From: Amaricoccus macauensis
GTDB lineage: Bacteria > Pseudomonadota > Alphaproteobacteria > Rhodobacterales > Rhodobacteraceae
Assembly (NCBI RefSeq): GCF_014201905.1
Contig: NZ_JACHFM010000006.1
Location: 62,001 to 126,000 of the forward strand
DNA length: 64,000 bases
Reading direction: 5' to 3'
In this document: positions 34,067 through 42,024 of the stretch, in pieces
Position numbering within the stretch: position 1 is the stretch's first letter
Layout of the letters: each line of letters opens with the position of its first letter
The notes under the pieces: model-generated
Seen by the model: the letters and a program-made list of their open reading frames with translations, nothing else
Told to the model about the DNA's origin: nothing
Databases searched by the model: none
Program-made: the position numbers and the translations under genes

Positions 34067-35091
34067 GGCGCACCTCGCGGCACGGCACCGGCACCACGCC
34101 TCGCGTGCGTGCGCGTCAAAGAAGAAGAGTTAGATTCTTTGTTAGATTCTTCTATAGAGTGCGCTGCGCGATTTGCGCCTGATGTCCCGATACTGCGTGC
34201 GCCTGATGTCCCGATAGGTTCCACATGGTTATCCACAGGCACTGTGGATGGATTTTCAGGGAGAAAACGCAGTAGCTCGCGCCCGTCCTCCCGTTCGCTC
34301 TGAAGCCGGTAGCCGGGCAACGACTGGCGGGCCGCGATCCGACGAAGGTCCAGCGCGAAGTCGGATGGCCGGGCAAGGCTGCCGGATTTCCGGTGAAGAT
34401 GGGAAACCTCGAACGCCCAGCCGTCGGGCTGATGCCCGGCATGTTTGCGGGTGACGCGATACAACCAGCGTTCGATGCCGCCTTTCAACCGGAAATAGGC
34501 CGGGTCGATGGCCAGGACCAGCGAACGGTCGATGACGCTGTTGTAGAACCACTCCGGCAGGACGAACTCCATGCCCTCGACGCGCCCGGCGCGCGTGGTC
34601 AATTCTTCCCATTCATTAATCCAGGAGAATTGCCGGCGCCGCCAATGCGGCCCGTTGCGGATAGAGGTGGCGATGACGGTCGATTGCAGGCGCGCGAGCG
34701 CGGCCTTGAGCAACAGATAGTCCCGGTTGCCGGTGGCCCGCCCGATGGCGCGGAGAAGCTGGTAGGGCATGAAGCGGAAGAAGCGCGACGTGGGAAAGCC
34801 GCTGTTCTCCGCCGCGACAATCTGGCTGGCGGCCCAGATCAGCACATCGGCATCCCAGATCGTCGCCATGCCGTGTTCGGGCATGCCGAGTACTTGAACC
34901 TCGACGTCGGCGGCCTTGTAGAGAATGGGTTTGGTGCGCGGGGATTTCGCCAGCGAGAAGAAGGGCCGCTCCATCAGGTCGCGCTGGTCGCGCGGCGGGG
35001 CGTCTCCCGTCGCCACGATGAACGGATCGAGGCGACTGCGCTCGCTGGAGCCATTCGGCCGGGCGGGGTTGTGATCGTCGTCCCCCAACAT
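34063..35091 (-). CDS. RepA-like replication initiator
   Basis: 342 residues. The middle has winged-helix initiator features of the RPA family (RFFRFMPYQLLRAIGRATGN, FSWINEWEELTTRAGRVEGM, RWLYRVTRKHAGHQPDGW). Such a protein would let the excised circle replicate or be maintained. The stop overlaps the methyltransferase start (ATGA), and the start abuts the HTH gene's stop. Near its 3' end the peptide IGTSGA occurs twice, from a 19-bp direct repeat. Confidence 0.82.
   Translation of the reverse strand: MLGDDDHNPARPNGSSERSRLDPFIVATGDAPPRDQRDLMERPFFSLAKSPRTKPILYKAADVEVQVLGMPEHGMATIWDADVLIWAASQIVAAENSGFPTSRFFRFMPYQLLRAIGRATGNRDYLLLKAALARLQSTVIATSIRNGPHWRRRQFSWINEWEELTTRAGRVEGMEFVLPEWFYNSVIDRSLVLAIDPAYFRLKGGIERWLYRVTRKHAGHQPDGWAFEVSHLHRKSGSLARPSDFALDLRRIAARQSLPGYRLQSEREDGRELLRFLPENPSTVPVDNHVEPIGTSGARSIGTSGANRAAHSIEESNKESNSSSLTRTHARRGAGAVPRGAP
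34174..34216. repeat. Two 19-bp direct repeats at the 3' end of repA
   Basis: TGCGCCTGATGTCCCGATA at 34174-34192 and again at 34198-34216, with a 24-nt period, which puts the copies on about the same face of the helix after two turns. They encode the repeated peptide IGTSGA. Only two copies were found. They may be iterons for the initiator or just a short coding duplication. Confidence 0.55.
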
Positions 35092-35361
35092 TCAGAGCTG
35101 GTCCCGTTCTTCGGGTGTCAGCGGGTGCGGGGGAAAGACCGTGCCCGCCTCCCTGTCCCGCGTGCAGGTGCGGGCGCCGATTTCGGTCCAGGCTTCCAGG
35201 TCGCGGATGGCATAGAGTACGCGGCCCCCGACTTTCCGGTAGACCGGGCCGGTGCCATAGGTGCGATGCTTCTCAAGGGTTCGGCGCGAAAGGCCGAGGA
35301 AATAGGCGGCTTCCTTGGTGCGCAGGAATCTCGGCGGAAGGTCCGCCAGCGGATCGGGCAT
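35092..35361 (-). CDS. HTH protein, excisionase (RdfS/AlpA)-like
   Basis: 89 residues. A MerR-type helix-turn-helix, FLRTKEAAYFLGLSRRTLEK, with wing VYRKVGGRVLYAIRDLEAW; such proteins act as recombination directionality factors or regulators. It lies directly upstream of repA (adjacent stop and start) and 147 nt downstream of the DUF6499/DUF2285 pair. In ICEMlSymR7A, FseA switches on the excisionase gene rdfS; by analogy this could be the target gene. Role inferred from size and context. Confidence 0.7.
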   Translation of the reverse strand: MPDPLADLPPRFLRTKEAAYFLGLSRRTLEKHRTYGTGPVYRKVGGRVLYAIRDLEAWTEIGARTCTRDREAGTVFPPHPLTPEERDQL

Positions 35362-35508
35362 GAGATCACCTCGGGTTCGTTGATGCTGCTGTCGTCGGCG
35401 ACAGCGGGCTGTGGCGAACCATGGCGAGGGATCGGCGACCTGTAGCGGGCCGTATTTGCGTGTATGTTTTTACGGCCCCCCTTGCTGCGACCAGGATGTT
35501 GGCCGGGA

Positions 35509-36135
35509 CTATTTGCGCCGAGGCTTGACTGGATAATGCAGGAGTAACCTGTAGCCACCTTTCATCATGGCGATGCCATGAGTGACCAGGCGACGGGTTT
35601 TGTTACGGCGAGGATCACCCTCCCAATCTGTCTTATCGCCGCGAAAGCCGAGTAACGTCTCGCCGATGGTGCGATGGCTTTCACCGCGCAGCTTCGCATC
35701 GAGCGCCCGCAAGGACAGGATATGAAACTGGCGCAGTTGCGAAGGTATAGCCCGGAAATCCGGGCCTGGCGCGCGACCGTTCAGGGACCGCCACAAGCGC
35801 CGCGCCGCATGGGCGCGCAATTCAAGAAAGGCATCCATCGGCAGGGTGACGACATAGAAGGCTGCCGCGTCGGGGACGGCCTCGGGCAGCCAGAACTGAT
35901 GTGCGACGCCATCCACCCGCCATAGCCCGTGCCAGCCGTCACCGGCGCGACGCAGATCGAGGCCATCCAGATGGGCAAGCGTGAATGTCGGCGCCTCCGG
36001 GCCGACCGGCTCCGGGGCGGGCGACAACATCACCGCCCGCGGCTGAAGGTTCGGAATCCAGAATTGTGATTGCCGGTCGGCGAGCGTTTCAGGATCGCAG
36101 GGGAAATCGCAGCCCCCAGCGTCGTGCGAACGCAT
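35509..36135 (-). CDS. DUF2285 protein, C-terminal half of an FseA-like activator
   Basis: The frame runs 208 codons from an ATG at 36135. The DUF2285 region (GWHGLWRVDGVAHQFWLPEA, LSLRALDAKLRGESHRTIGE, RLVTHGIAMMKGGYRLLLHY) is a helix-turn-helix variant. The first ten residues (MRSHDAGGCDF) are out of frame with the family and no ribosome site precedes the ATG. The frame joins the DUF6499 gene by a +1 shift at 36100-36106, which would give a fused protein of about 260 residues. Free-standing translation is less likely. Confidence 0.8.
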   Translation of the reverse strand: MRSHDAGGCDFPCDPETLADRQSQFWIPNLQPRAVMLSPAPEPVGPEAPTFTLAHLDGLDLRRAGDGWHGLWRVDGVAHQFWLPEAVPDAAAFYVVTLPMDAFLELRAHAARRLWRSLNGRAPGPDFRAIPSQLRQFHILSLRALDAKLRGESHRTIGETLLGFRGDKTDWEGDPRRNKTRRLVTHGIAMMKGGYRLLLHYPVKPRRK

Positions 36136-36295
36136 CGAGCCGGGGGCCAGTCGGATTCTTCATACGCGAGATCGCGTGAAAATCGTGATGATACTCATCA
36201 TCGCGTCGCAGGTATTCCCAAGCGAAACCGGCGGCGGGAATGGTTTTCGTGTGCTTGTAGTCCGCCGATGCACGCCAGTCTATGCTCAACGGCAT
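36089..36295 (-). CDS. DUF6499 protein, N-terminal half of an FseA-like activator
   Basis: 68 residues, starting MPLSIDWRASADYKHTK, after a perfect GGAGGTGA ribosome site. The domain (FAWEYLRRDDEYHHDFHAIS, LDAFARRWGLRFP) is DUF6499. It ends just past the frameshift site in a short nonsense tail. In ICEMlSymR7A the same two domains are separate overlapping frames (msi172-msi171) fused by +1 programmed frameshifting to make FseA, the excision activator. This pair has the same layout. Confidence 0.82.
   Translation of the reverse strand: MPLSIDWRASADYKHTKTIPAAGFAWEYLRRDDEYHHDFHAISRMKNPTGPRLDAFARRWGLRFPLRS
36100..36106 (-). other. Likely +1 frameshift site TTT-CCC-C
   Basis: On the minus strand the zero frame reads TTT CCC CTG and the +1 frame TTC CCC TGC. 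Up to here the DUF6499 frame codes for RRWGLRFP, and after it the +1 frame codes for CDPETLADRQSQFW, the join found in fused proteins. The short frame stops 9 nt further on. This is either a programmed slip or a plain 1-nt indel in a C run. Confidence 0.7.
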
Positions 36296-36313
36296 GGCGT
36301 CACCTCCCTAAGC

Positions 36314-36345
36314 AGGGCGGTGCATGAACCCCATGACATCGCCCT
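36314..36345. promoter_or_regulatory. Imperfect inverted repeat upstream of the FseA-like genes
   Basis: AGGGCGGTGCATG and CATGACATCGCCCT face each other around AACCC, with one inserted base in the right arm. The dyad lies about 18 nt upstream of the DUF6499 start and just before its ribosome site, so it could be an operator or an RNA hairpin affecting translation. The 309-nt gap upstream of the start (36296-36604) otherwise holds no gene that I can see. Confidence 0.4.
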
Positions 36346-36604
36346 GATAAAGAGCGTCGTTCACAGCTGACAGTCGGGGTAGTCACTATTTCCAGATAAC
36401 CGGATCGCCCGGCCTGAAGAATGCGATGGATGTCTTGTGTTTAATATCGTTCGGATCAGCTAGCCGACCCAAACGGAGCCTACGGCGAGCTTGCCGAAAA
36501 TTGGCATAACTGAACGGGTGGGTTTCGTTCTGCCTTATCTCCGGGAATGACCTCATCACTAACGTTTGGAATCGCTTTGTTGTGGCTGAGAGCAGGAAAG
36601 CCGC

Positions 36605-37138
36605 TTAAATGCCGAGCCATTCCGAGTGACTCAGCTCATACATCACCTCACCGTGCTCAGTGCCGGGTATAGGGTCGGGGAAATTCAGGAAATCCGTCCG
36701 CGTGTGCTTCATGCCAATTTTCTCCATCACGCGGCGCGATCCCTGATTAACTGCCATTGTATGAGCCACGATGCTGTCGTATCCGCCGCCTTCGAAGCCC
36801 CAGCCGATGAGCGCTGCGGCACCTTCAGACGCCAGCCCTTGACCCCAAGCCTTCCGGCGCAGGCGATATCCGATTTCTGCGACTGCCCTTCCTTTCGGTG
36901 ACAAGCAAAACCAGCCGACAAACTCATCATCTGTATTGCCTCGTGCCGTCCAGACGTTCGGCTCGTTCCCTCGTGGCATGAGAAACGGTGCGTTCGCCGG
37001 ATCGATCCTGCTGTGATCAACCGCACCATTGTTCAGAAACCGCATCACTTCCGGGTCAGTCTCAAGCCGGATGAAGTCGACCCGATCTCTCGGGTTGCAA
37101 GGACTGAGTGTCAGGCGGGTCGTGTTCAGGACAATCAT
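36605..37138 (-). CDS. GNAT-family N-acetyltransferase (RimJ/RimL-like)
   Basis: 177 residues from MIVLNTTRLTLSPCNPRD, after GGAGCTGGGC. The acetyl-CoA motif RLRRKAWGQGLASEGAAALI is clear, with VNQGSRRVMEKIGMKHTRTD near the end. These enzymes acetylate N-terminal or small-molecule amines; the target is not predictable. An ATG at 37219 would add 27 residues with no family match. It stands alone between the FseA-like genes and a terminator region and looks like cargo. Confidence 0.85.
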   Translation of the reverse strand: MIVLNTTRLTLSPCNPRDRVDFIRLETDPEVMRFLNNGAVDHSRIDPANAPFLMPRGNEPNVWTARGNTDDEFVGWFCLSPKGRAVAEIGYRLRRKAWGQGLASEGAAALIGWGFEGGGYDSIVAHTMAVNQGSRRVMEKIGMKHTRTDFLNFPDPIPGTEHGEVMYELSHSEWLGI

Positions 37139-37362
37139 GCCCAGCTCCGTCGAAGGAAAGTACACGTGTCGAGTTCCTTTACCTGCCCGGAAACTACATG
37201 AGGGCCTACCATCCCTCAAGCTGGTCGTATCGGCAAAAGCCTGTGGTGGATGCGACCAGCTTTGGGGAATTTCTGTTCAACCAATCGCAAATATTGTCTG
37301 TTGCGAGCCGGTGCCGCCGGCAAACGCAATTTTTTTGCCGCGCGGGCTTGGACGTGCGGCGA

Positions 37363-37389
37363 CGGCCGATCCACCCCGGGGATCGGCCG
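37363..37389. terminator. Hairpin followed by A and T runs
   Basis: Arms CGGCCGATCC (37363-37372) and GGATCGGCCG (37380-37389) with a 7-nt loop, followed on the plus strand by AAATTTTT and preceded at 37329-37336 by a T-run. This resembles a bidirectional intrinsic terminator. It lies between the GNAT gene and the small gene at 37461, in a 322-nt gap with no gene that I can support. Confidence 0.55.
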
Positions 37390-37421
37390 AAATTTTTCAG
37401 GGCCTGATCGGTGACAAAAGG

Positions 37422-37447
37422 CACGGGGCCGGTTTGCCGGCCCCGTG
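37422..37447. terminator. GC-rich hairpin after the small gene at 37461
   Basis: Arms CACGGGGCCGG and CCGGCCCCGTG with a TTTG loop, a perfect 11-bp stem 13 nt past the stop of the minus-strand gene at 37461. AAAAG follows on the plus side, giving a short U-run in the minus-strand transcript. Probably its transcription terminator. Confidence 0.65.
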
Positions 37448-37460
37448 GTTACAATTTAGG

Positions 37461-37754
37461 TCAAGATTGTTTGAACGAGCGCCAAAGCTCTTTTGTTCCG
37501 GCACGGCGGTAGTGCAGGCGGCGGCAACGGAATGTGTTCCAGGTCGCGATCAACGGCTCGAAACCGTGCCACCAGTCGGCGTCAATGTCGCCGCAACGGC
37601 CCTCGAACAGCACATTTTCCCTCGCACCGCAAAGCCGGAACTCCATCGGCAGGGCGTCGCCCTGCTCCGGCTTCCCACGAGCGGGCACACCGTCCGCATC
37701 CTCTCCCATGCCAAGGCAACCGCCATGATGGTCAACTGTAACAATCCAGCGCAT
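37461..37754 (-). CDS. Hypothetical protein, 97 residues
   Basis: Not recognised. GGAAAGGA precedes the ATG at good distance, and a terminator hairpin follows. The sequence is Trp- and Cys-rich (WIVTVDHHGGCLGMG, DADWWHGFEPLIATWNTFRC, LHYRRAG) with no membrane segment. It is 70 nt downstream of an adenine methyltransferase on the same strand and probably co-transcribed. Confidence 0.6.
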   Translation of the reverse strand: MRWIVTVDHHGGCLGMGEDADGVPARGKPEQGDALPMEFRLCGARENVLFEGRCGDIDADWWHGFEPLIATWNTFRCRRLHYRRAGTKELWRSFKQS

Positions 37755-37824
37755 ATCGAAATCCTTTCCGTGTCGTGTTGGGATGCGGCGCCCACCATGC
37801 TAGCGGGCGCTCTCGGCGGCTGGC

Positions 37825-38499
37825 TTATGCCGCCGCCCTGCCGTGCTGCTGCATGGCTGCAAGCCGCTTGCTGGCCGTTTCGTGGTGTCGGCTGTCCAGT
37901 TCAACGCCGATCCAGTCGCGGCCGAGCTGCTGCGCCGCCGCAAGGGTGGAGCCGCTGCCGCTGAACGGGTCCAGCACAAGATCGGCGGGCTTCGTGAAAG
38001 CCTCGATCAACGGGCGCAACGCCTCGACCGGCTTTTGCGTCGGATGCAGCTTGTTGCCCGCATAGGGGAAGTCGATCACGTCCGGGATGGGATTTTCGGG
38101 CAGGGAAACATTGCCCTTCGCCAGCAAGTAAGCCTGTTCATGCTGGTAGCGCAGGAACTTCGCCGACGACGCATAACGCTTGCGGAACACGATATGCCCG
38201 ACAACGCGGAAGCCTGCCGCCTTCCATGCGTCCATGAACAAATCGACCTTGTTCCAGCCGTAGAACGAAACGGCAAAACCGCCATCCTTCAAAACGCGGT
38301 GCATCTGATTGAACGCGGGGCGAAGCCAGCGGGCGTTGTCGTCGTTCGCCACCTTCCGACCGCTCCGATCCCGATAGTTCACGAGATAGGGCGGGTCGGT
38401 CAGAATGAAGTCCACCGATGCCCTGTCAAAAGAGCGCATCGCCTGGATGCAATCGGCATTGAAGATCACGTTGCGGGGGGTGCTGGCGGTCTCGGTCAT
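37825..38499 (-). CDS. Beta-class DNA N6-adenine methyltransferase
   Basis: 224 residues from MTETASTPRNVIFNADC, after GAAGGAAG. Motif IV DPPYLVNY near residue 35, the HPTQKPVEALRPLI box, and motif I DPFSGSGST near residue 188 give the IV-before-I order of beta-class enzymes such as YhdJ and CcrM. There is no nuclease partner; probably an orphan enzyme that modifies the element or changes host methylation. An ATG at 38583 would add 28 Arg-rich residues with no match. Confidence 0.88.
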   Translation of the reverse strand: MTETASTPRNVIFNADCIQAMRSFDRASVDFILTDPPYLVNYRDRSGRKVANDDNARWLRPAFNQMHRVLKDGGFAVSFYGWNKVDLFMDAWKAAGFRVVGHIVFRKRYASSAKFLRYQHEQAYLLAKGNVSLPENPIPDVIDFPYAGNKLHPTQKPVEALRPLIEAFTKPADLVLDPFSGSGSTLAAAQQLGRDWIGVELDSRHHETASKRLAAMQQHGRAAA

Positions 38500-38998
38500 G
38501 TCTTTCTTCCTTCGGGTTTTGGGGTTCAGAGAAGCGAAGCGCCGCTCCTGAACCCTTGCCCGTCGGCGAGACCGGGGTAGCAAGGCGCAAGATAAGTCTT
38601 TGGCACCGTGGAATAATTGGAGGGGACCCGCTTGCGGGGAGCAGGCCGTTTATGCCGCGAAAGGCCGAAGAGTTTTCTTGCGGTGCGCGAGGGCAGCGCC
38701 CTTAGCTCTTGCCTTCAGAAACCACGTTACTTTCCGCCGCCGACCGGATAGATTGGCCGCAGAGCAGACGCACTGCTCCGGGGCGTCGAAACCCCTACCA
38801 GTGGCTGGTGCCAGCCAGAACGGCACCACACTCCTTGACCTTATGGTCGGGGAGCCCGTGGCGTTATGTCCAGGGCTGCCCGCCTAAAGGCCACGGGGCC
38901 GTCTGGTACGGTTTCGAACTCCCCGATCACCAGGGTGACAAGGATGGTTTGCGGGGGCGCACCGCGGACACCATCCAGAAGAACAGGGAGACGAACCG
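38500..38998. other. 499-nt region without a supported gene, upstream of the small DUF2285 gene
   Basis: The short frames here match nothing I know. Two small dyads are visible: CCCGC-TT-GCGGG (38627-38638) and GGCTGG-TG-CCAGCC (38803-38816). The region separates the minus-strand methyltransferase from the plus-strand DUF2285 gene, so it should hold divergent promoters; no good -35/-10 pair was found. Confidence 0.4.
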
Positions 38999-39286
38999 AT
39001 GCGTGTCAGGCCGGAACTCGATCCCGATGTCGAGGATGAAGCCCCGACCGGCTCCGACATCACCATCTACGACGAAGAGCATTTCGTGACCTATCTGCGC
39101 CTTCTCGATGCGGACAAGGAAGGCGCGGACTGGGCGGAAGTGGCGCGGATCGTCCTGCACCGTGATCCCGCCTTCGATCCGGCGCGCACGCGGCATTGTT
39201 GGGAAAGCCACCTAACCCGCGCAAAGTGGATGACGAAGATCGGCTATCGTCGGATTCTGGTACAGGCGGTTGAGGAAAGGCGCTGA
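38999..39286 (+). CDS. Small DUF2285-like protein, possible QseM-type antiactivator
   Basis: 95 residues, with GGGAG before the ATG. The body ITIYDEEHFVTYLRLLDADK, WAEVARIVLHRDP and HCWESHLTRAKWMTKIGYRR matches what I remember of the DUF2285/RovC DNA-binding domain. QseM of ICEMlSymR7A is a stand-alone DUF2285 protein of similar size that binds FseA and TraR to keep transfer off. With an FseA-like pair in the same element, an antiactivator is plausible. It could equally be a DNA-binding regulator. Confidence 0.65.
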   Translation: MRVRPELDPDVEDEAPTGSDITIYDEEHFVTYLRLLDADKEGADWAEVARIVLHRDPAFDPARTRHCWESHLTRAKWMTKIGYRRILVQAVEERR

Positions 39287-39343
39287 TTCAGTAACGTGGA
39301 ACCCGGTTGCGGAAACTCTGTGACAGGAGGAAGGGTTTAAAGT

Positions 39344-39546
39344 TTGGCGCGAGATGAGGGCCTTGAAGAAATCTTGTGGGAGTACCTCAACTCACGGTCG
39401 GGGATGACCGAGAGGCCATGCTCAGTGACTGAGCTTGGCTGCATGGCGATAATCTTCTTCGCGCGGCCCGCGATGACCGCATGCTGGCCCGGCTCGGCAA
39501 GAACAACGGCGATTGGGCCTTGGAGGTCGCGGAGTTGGGTCGATAA
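39344..39546 (+). pseudogene. TfoX/Sxy-like gene, frameshifted
   Basis: From a TTG at 39344 the frame reads MARDEGLEEIL...GMTERP as in TfoX-N proteins. The family pattern then continues in another frame, with a stop inside: AWLHGDNLLRAARDDRMLAR and LGKNNGDWALEVAELG, ending at 39546. At least one indel and one nonsense change are needed to explain this. TfoX-like proteins are linked to competence regulation. The gene is dead. The rest of the 39287-39716 gap holds nothing else I can support. Confidence 0.7.
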
Positions 39547-39716
39547 TTCCCCGCGGGACGGCGCAGAAGCTGCTGGTTCGTGCAGAATCAGGAGCCTATG
39601 GCGATAATACCCACCGCAGATTGCTTGCCGCTGCGCTCTCCTTCGTGGAAACCTTACCCTCGATATGAACACGCAGCAGTCTCGGGTTTTGCAACTTCCG
39701 CGACAATAATGAAGGA

Positions 39717-41075
39717 TCATTCCTTGCTCGGGAGCCCGCGCGACGTGAACAGCGCAGCCGATGCGAAAGCCAGCAGCACCACCAGAGCCCATTGGAAGCC
39801 CGCGCCATCACCGGGCGGGCCTTGCTCCAATATGATGACGACAGTTATCGCACCCAATGCGCCACCCAGCCGCTGACCAATGTTGACCAGTGTTGCCGCG
39901 TCTCCTGTCTCATTCTTTTCGACCGCTCCATATGCGGCCGTCATCGCGGGCATCTGCGCTAGGGCCAGACCGATACCCCGGAGAAGAAGCAGGATTGCTA
40001 AACCGACAACCGGCAGGAGTGGCAACGCAAGAAACGGCGCTGTGCCGATCACGAGAAGCGCGCTTCCGGCGAGGCATATGAGGGCAGGCCCTCGCTGGTC
40101 GGTCAGAGCACCAGCGAATGGAAGCGCCAAGGCCGACCCCAACCCCATGACGAGCAGCATCAGGCCGGCTTCCGTAGGCGTCTGTTGCAATGCGTCCTGA
40201 AAGTAGAGAGGAAAGAACAGCAGCCCGCCATACATAGCCGCGCCTGTCAGCCCGGCCGTCACCACGGCCATCGTGAAACCCGGCCGGCCCAACAGCCGCA
40301 TGTCGATCAACGGCTCGGTGGATTTCCTCGCATGACGGATGAATATCGCCGTCAACACCATGCCAAGCGCGAAAGCTACGAGCGCGGTCGAGCTCAACCC
40401 AGATGCGCCGATTTCGGCGGCACCATAGAGCAGGAGCGGCAGGCCGAACCCCATCACTACCAGCCCCCGGCCATCCAGCGGGCTTTCTCTTGAGGCTTCA
40501 TCGGGCGGCAACATCGTCCGAGCCGCAATCAGGGCCAGAACCCCGACAGGAATATTGATCCAGAACAGCCAGCGCCATGAAAGCGCGTCAATCAGCATCC
40601 CGCCAAAGCCGGGGCCGAGAGCAGGTCCGAGCGCAACAGCGAATCCCACGGTTCCCATTAGTCGGCCGAGTTGCCGGCGATCGGCGAGCGCCGAGAGCAA
40701 CGCCTGTCCGACCGGCACCATTAGTCCGGCCGCTAATCCTTGTAGGCAGCGCGCAACGACGAGCTGCCATAGCTCACTCGACAGGGCGCAAAGGATCGAA
40801 GCCACAATGAAGATGAGCGTGGTGAGAATCCACAACCGGGATTGACCGAAGCGCCGGCCGAGCCATCCAGTCAAAGGCAGCGACACAGCCAGAGCGATCA
40901 AATATCCGGTCGCTACCCATTGAACGCTAGCAAGCGAAGCGCCGAGGTCGATGCGGATCGTTTCAAGGGCAAGATTGGCGACCGTAGAATCCGCCATCGC
41001 CATGAACGCACCGGAACCCGTGATCGCAGCCACGGCCCAAAGGCGCAGAGGAATAGGTGGAGCGGATGACGACAT
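39717..41075 (-). CDS. DHA2-family MFS drug exporter
   Basis: 452 residues with about 14 hydrophobic segments. Signatures: DSTVANLALETIRIDLGASL in helix 1, WVATGYLIALAVSLPLTGWL in helix 2, and the motif C GPALGPGFGGMLID. The 14-helix DHA2 group includes EmrB, QacA and others that export cationic drugs and dyes. A TetR gene is divergent with an operator-like palindrome between. The substrate is unknown. Confidence 0.88.
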   Translation of the reverse strand: MSSSAPPIPLRLWAVAAITGSGAFMAMADSTVANLALETIRIDLGASLASVQWVATGYLIALAVSLPLTGWLGRRFGQSRLWILTTLIFIVASILCALSSELWQLVVARCLQGLAAGLMVPVGQALLSALADRRQLGRLMGTVGFAVALGPALGPGFGGMLIDALSWRWLFWINIPVGVLALIAARTMLPPDEASRESPLDGRGLVVMGFGLPLLLYGAAEIGASGLSSTALVAFALGMVLTAIFIRHARKSTEPLIDMRLLGRPGFTMAVVTAGLTGAAMYGGLLFFPLYFQDALQQTPTEAGLMLLVMGLGSALALPFAGALTDQRGPALICLAGSALLVIGTAPFLALPLLPVVGLAILLLLRGIGLALAQMPAMTAAYGAVEKNETGDAATLVNIGQRLGGALGAITVVIILEQGPPGDGAGFQWALVVLLAFASAALFTSRGLPSKE

Positions 41076-41089
41076 GATTCCAGATTGAT

Positions 41090-41113
41090 GTTATGGTACA
41101 GTTGTATCATAAC
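41090..41113. promoter_or_regulatory. TetR-type operator between the DHA2 exporter and its repressor
   Basis: Dyad GTTATGGTACA-GT-TGTATCATAAC, 11-bp arms with one mismatch, in the 67-nt divergent region. Symmetric AT-rich dyads at this place are the usual TetR-family binding site and would control both genes. Confidence 0.7.
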
Positions 41114-41142
41114 ATCTTGCAACAGTTCGGGATAGTCCTTCG

Positions 41143-41742
41143 ATGCCAAGAACCGCCAATCATGAAGAACGTCGCGCCTCGATCTTGGCGGCTTTCGTGC
41201 GCGTGGCGGCACGTGAGGGTCTGGCCTCTGTTTCTCTACGTGCAGTGGCGGCGGAAGCCGGGATATCGCTGCGTCTGGTGCAATATTATTTCGAGACGAA
41301 GGCCGGTCTTATGCAGTCCGGTTTCATGTCTCTGGAAAGGGAGAGCAATAGGCGATGGGCAAACCGTATCGCAGAATTACCACGACCGCCTACGGCACGT
41401 TTGACCCTGCGCGCGCTATTCGAGGAAGCGTTGCCGACCGATGAAGCGAGCCGCGAATTTCATTTGCTCTGGGTTTCCTACGTCATCTTAGCGCAGACAG
41501 ACCCCGGAATCTCGGGCGGTACACTGATCGACGGCCCCAATCGTATCCGCCAGCGCATCGCCGCAATACTGGCTCAAGGAAAAGACGATGGCGAGTTTTG
41601 CCCGGAACTGAACGTTGAGGCGGAAGCTGCCATTCTTCTCGGTCTGCTACACGGCTTCGGTACGGCCGTGCTTGTCGGTCAGATGACTGCCGATGCCGCC
41701 CAAGCAAACCTTACTCACCAGATCGACCGTTTATCCCGTTGA
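41143..41742 (+). CDS. TetR-family repressor of the DHA2 exporter
   Basis: 199 residues with the HTH VSLRAVAAEAGISLRLVQYYFETKAGLM near residues 30-57 and a helical ligand domain. It is divergent from the DHA2 exporter gene across a 24-bp dyad, so repression of that gene and itself is likely. The inducer is unknown. The following gap to 42024 (about 280 nt) has no gene that I can support. Confidence 0.85.
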   Translation: MPRTANHEERRASILAAFVRVAAREGLASVSLRAVAAEAGISLRLVQYYFETKAGLMQSGFMSLERESNRRWANRIAELPRPPTARLTLRALFEEALPTDEASREFHLLWVSYVILAQTDPGISGGTLIDGPNRIRQRIAAILAQGKDDGEFCPELNVEAEAAILLGLLHGFGTAVLVGQMTADAAQANLTHQIDRLSR

Positions 41743-42024
41743 AGGATGAGGCGAGTGTCTTTGTCGCAAGTCGTCAAAGTGCCCGGCAACATTGTTTCCA
41801 CCTCGGACATGCTGTGGGCAGTCGTCTCGGCAGGGCGAGAATCATGTCGCCGATCATGACCTTGACGGCCTCGAACGCGCGATGCCCCTCCCCATCGCAG
41901 ACCAACCCCTTTTTACTCTGCAGTATCCCATATGCCGCACGGCTACGATGCGGGTCTTTCCTTCTGCTGCCGGACGGTTCTTTGATGGTCCCTGCCCCTT
42001 TCGGGCATGGGATTTCTGGAGACG

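Noticed and set aside
38600..39000. Plus-strand frames of 95 and 126 codons upstream of the small DUF2285 gene
   Set aside because: The two frames overlap each other, lack ribosome sites and resemble no family; more likely a regulatory region.
41743..42024. Minus-strand frame of 85 codons at 41774-42031
   Set aside because: Cys/Pro/Arg-rich translation with no match, and no ribosome site; it overlaps the start region of the plus-strand gene at 42025.
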